64,000 bases of DNA from the NCBI GenBank assembly GCA_905221605.1, contig CAJNDS010000740.1, positions 1 through 64,000 of the forward strand. The letters are read 5' to 3'. The translations under genes and the position numbers were made by a program. Position 1 is the stretch's first letter. Each line of letters begins with the position of its first letter. Source of the stretch: Symbiodinium natans. Taxonomy: Eukaryota; Sar; Dinophyceae; Suessiales; Symbiodiniaceae. This document shows positions 63,423 to 64,000 of the stretch, piece by piece. Under the pieces are notes generated by a model that saw only the letters and a program-made list of their open reading frames with translations, was not told where the DNA came from and did not search any database.

Positions 63423-63649
63423 CCAGTACGGTGCAGGATTTGAGGGATTATGTAGGGGCTGAGGGGCCTCGGGGTGTGGAGACAGGGGTTTGAGGGTGCC
63501 CTCTGCATCTTTGAACCCAAGGCAGACAGCAACGACCAGCGGGCGCGGCTGCTGAATCGGGGCACAGGCGTCCTGAACTGAGAACTAGAGCGAAACAGTG
63601 CCACTCGAATGAATACGTCAACTCCAGACCATGAGTCCTGGGCCCTCTA

Positions 63650-63755
63650 TACCCTCAATCTGAGGATGTTCCCCGTTATCCTAACTACTCCTAACAGTCC
63701 TAATAGGGATGAAAATGCCTCCCGATTAGAATCCCTGTTAAGGACCCTGAACTAA
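63650..63755. repeat. Weak short inverted-repeat element
   Basis: TCCTAACAGTCCTAATAGGG pairs imperfectly with ATTAGAATCCCTGTTAAGGA about 35 bp later, resembling the TAGTAGGG-type elements. Confidence 0.4.
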
Positions 63756-63844
63756 AGCCCCTGGCGAGACCTTCGTTGCGGGTTGGGGAAAATGGTGCTG
63801 GTCCACTTCGAGTGAAGGAAGGGTGGTCTTAGGCCTGAGGGGCG

Positions 63845-63917
63845 TCCTAAACCCTAAACCCTAAACCCCAGACCCTAAACCCTAAACCCTAAACCCTAAA
63901 CCCTAAACCCTGAACCA
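63845..63917. repeat. CCCTAAA tract
   Basis: About ten units. Confidence 0.95.
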
Positions 63918-64000
63918 TGTGGGGATTGGGGTTCAGGGGAAGAATCCCGGACTCAGCTCGGGTCCGGACGATGCCCCGGATCCTCAGGCATCTGCCCAAG

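Noticed and set aside
63243-63917. True chromosome end
   Set aside because: Telomere-like tracts are short, degenerate and followed by unique sequence; they occur throughout the host part.

Overview
The window shows a GC-moderate eukaryotic nuclear genome, very probably a dinoflagellate, interrupted by a very AT-rich integrated virus. The host call rests on many interstitial CCCTAAA/TTTAGGG tracts, sparse genes broken by short introns, and introns that are best explained with GC-AG boundaries in two separate genes. No rRNA, tRNA or spliced-leader gene was found, so the species is open.

Bases 1-3232 and 23645-27162 are a tandem array of a 1,584-bp satellite. One unit is split at its base 78 by an AT-rich element of about 20.4 kb (3233-23644), flanked by a GAAA direct repeat and ending in terminal inverted repeats of about 1.67 kb. 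Removing the element and one GAAA restores a unit of exactly 1,584 bp, so both junctions are resolved to the base. The element is a polinton-like virus (PLV, virophage-related). It carries a double-jelly-roll major capsid protein, a minor capsid (penton-type) protein, an A32-like packaging ATPase, a large S74-type fibre, a lipase, a TVpol-SF3 helicase fusion, a tyrosine recombinase, two kinds of GIY-YIG protein (one duplicated in the inverted repeats), a DUF5754-like protein and several small zinc-binding or basic proteins. Almost every frame is open; the clearest lesion is a frame break at the helicase C-terminus.

The element seems to have two promoter classes. Most presumed virion genes have TCTA (usually TCTAA) 14-22 nt before the ATG. 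Replication and recombination genes instead carry a TTAAAGAAA-like box about 28-40 nt before the ATG. TCTA is the core of the late promoter of the giant virus CroV and of its virophage mavirus, so this provirus may be wired to respond to a giant virus.

From 27163 to the end is host DNA: a second satellite with a higher-order 445-450 bp unit (27290-29175), dispersed repeats, microsatellites, a 42-bp minisatellite, many telomere-like tracts and several families of short inverted-repeat elements (about 80-160 bp), one with a perfect 10-bp target duplication. Host genes that can be supported are sparse: a fragment with VPPG/PGD-type repeats (35.3-35.9 kb), an ankyrin-repeat gene (49.4-49.95 kb), a four-exon secreted helical protein (55.5-56.6 kb) and a degraded NADPH-oxidase/ferric-reductase-like pseudogene (60.8-62.45 kb). 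The remaining host sequence contains no gene I can defend. All comparisons and composition statements were made by eye.
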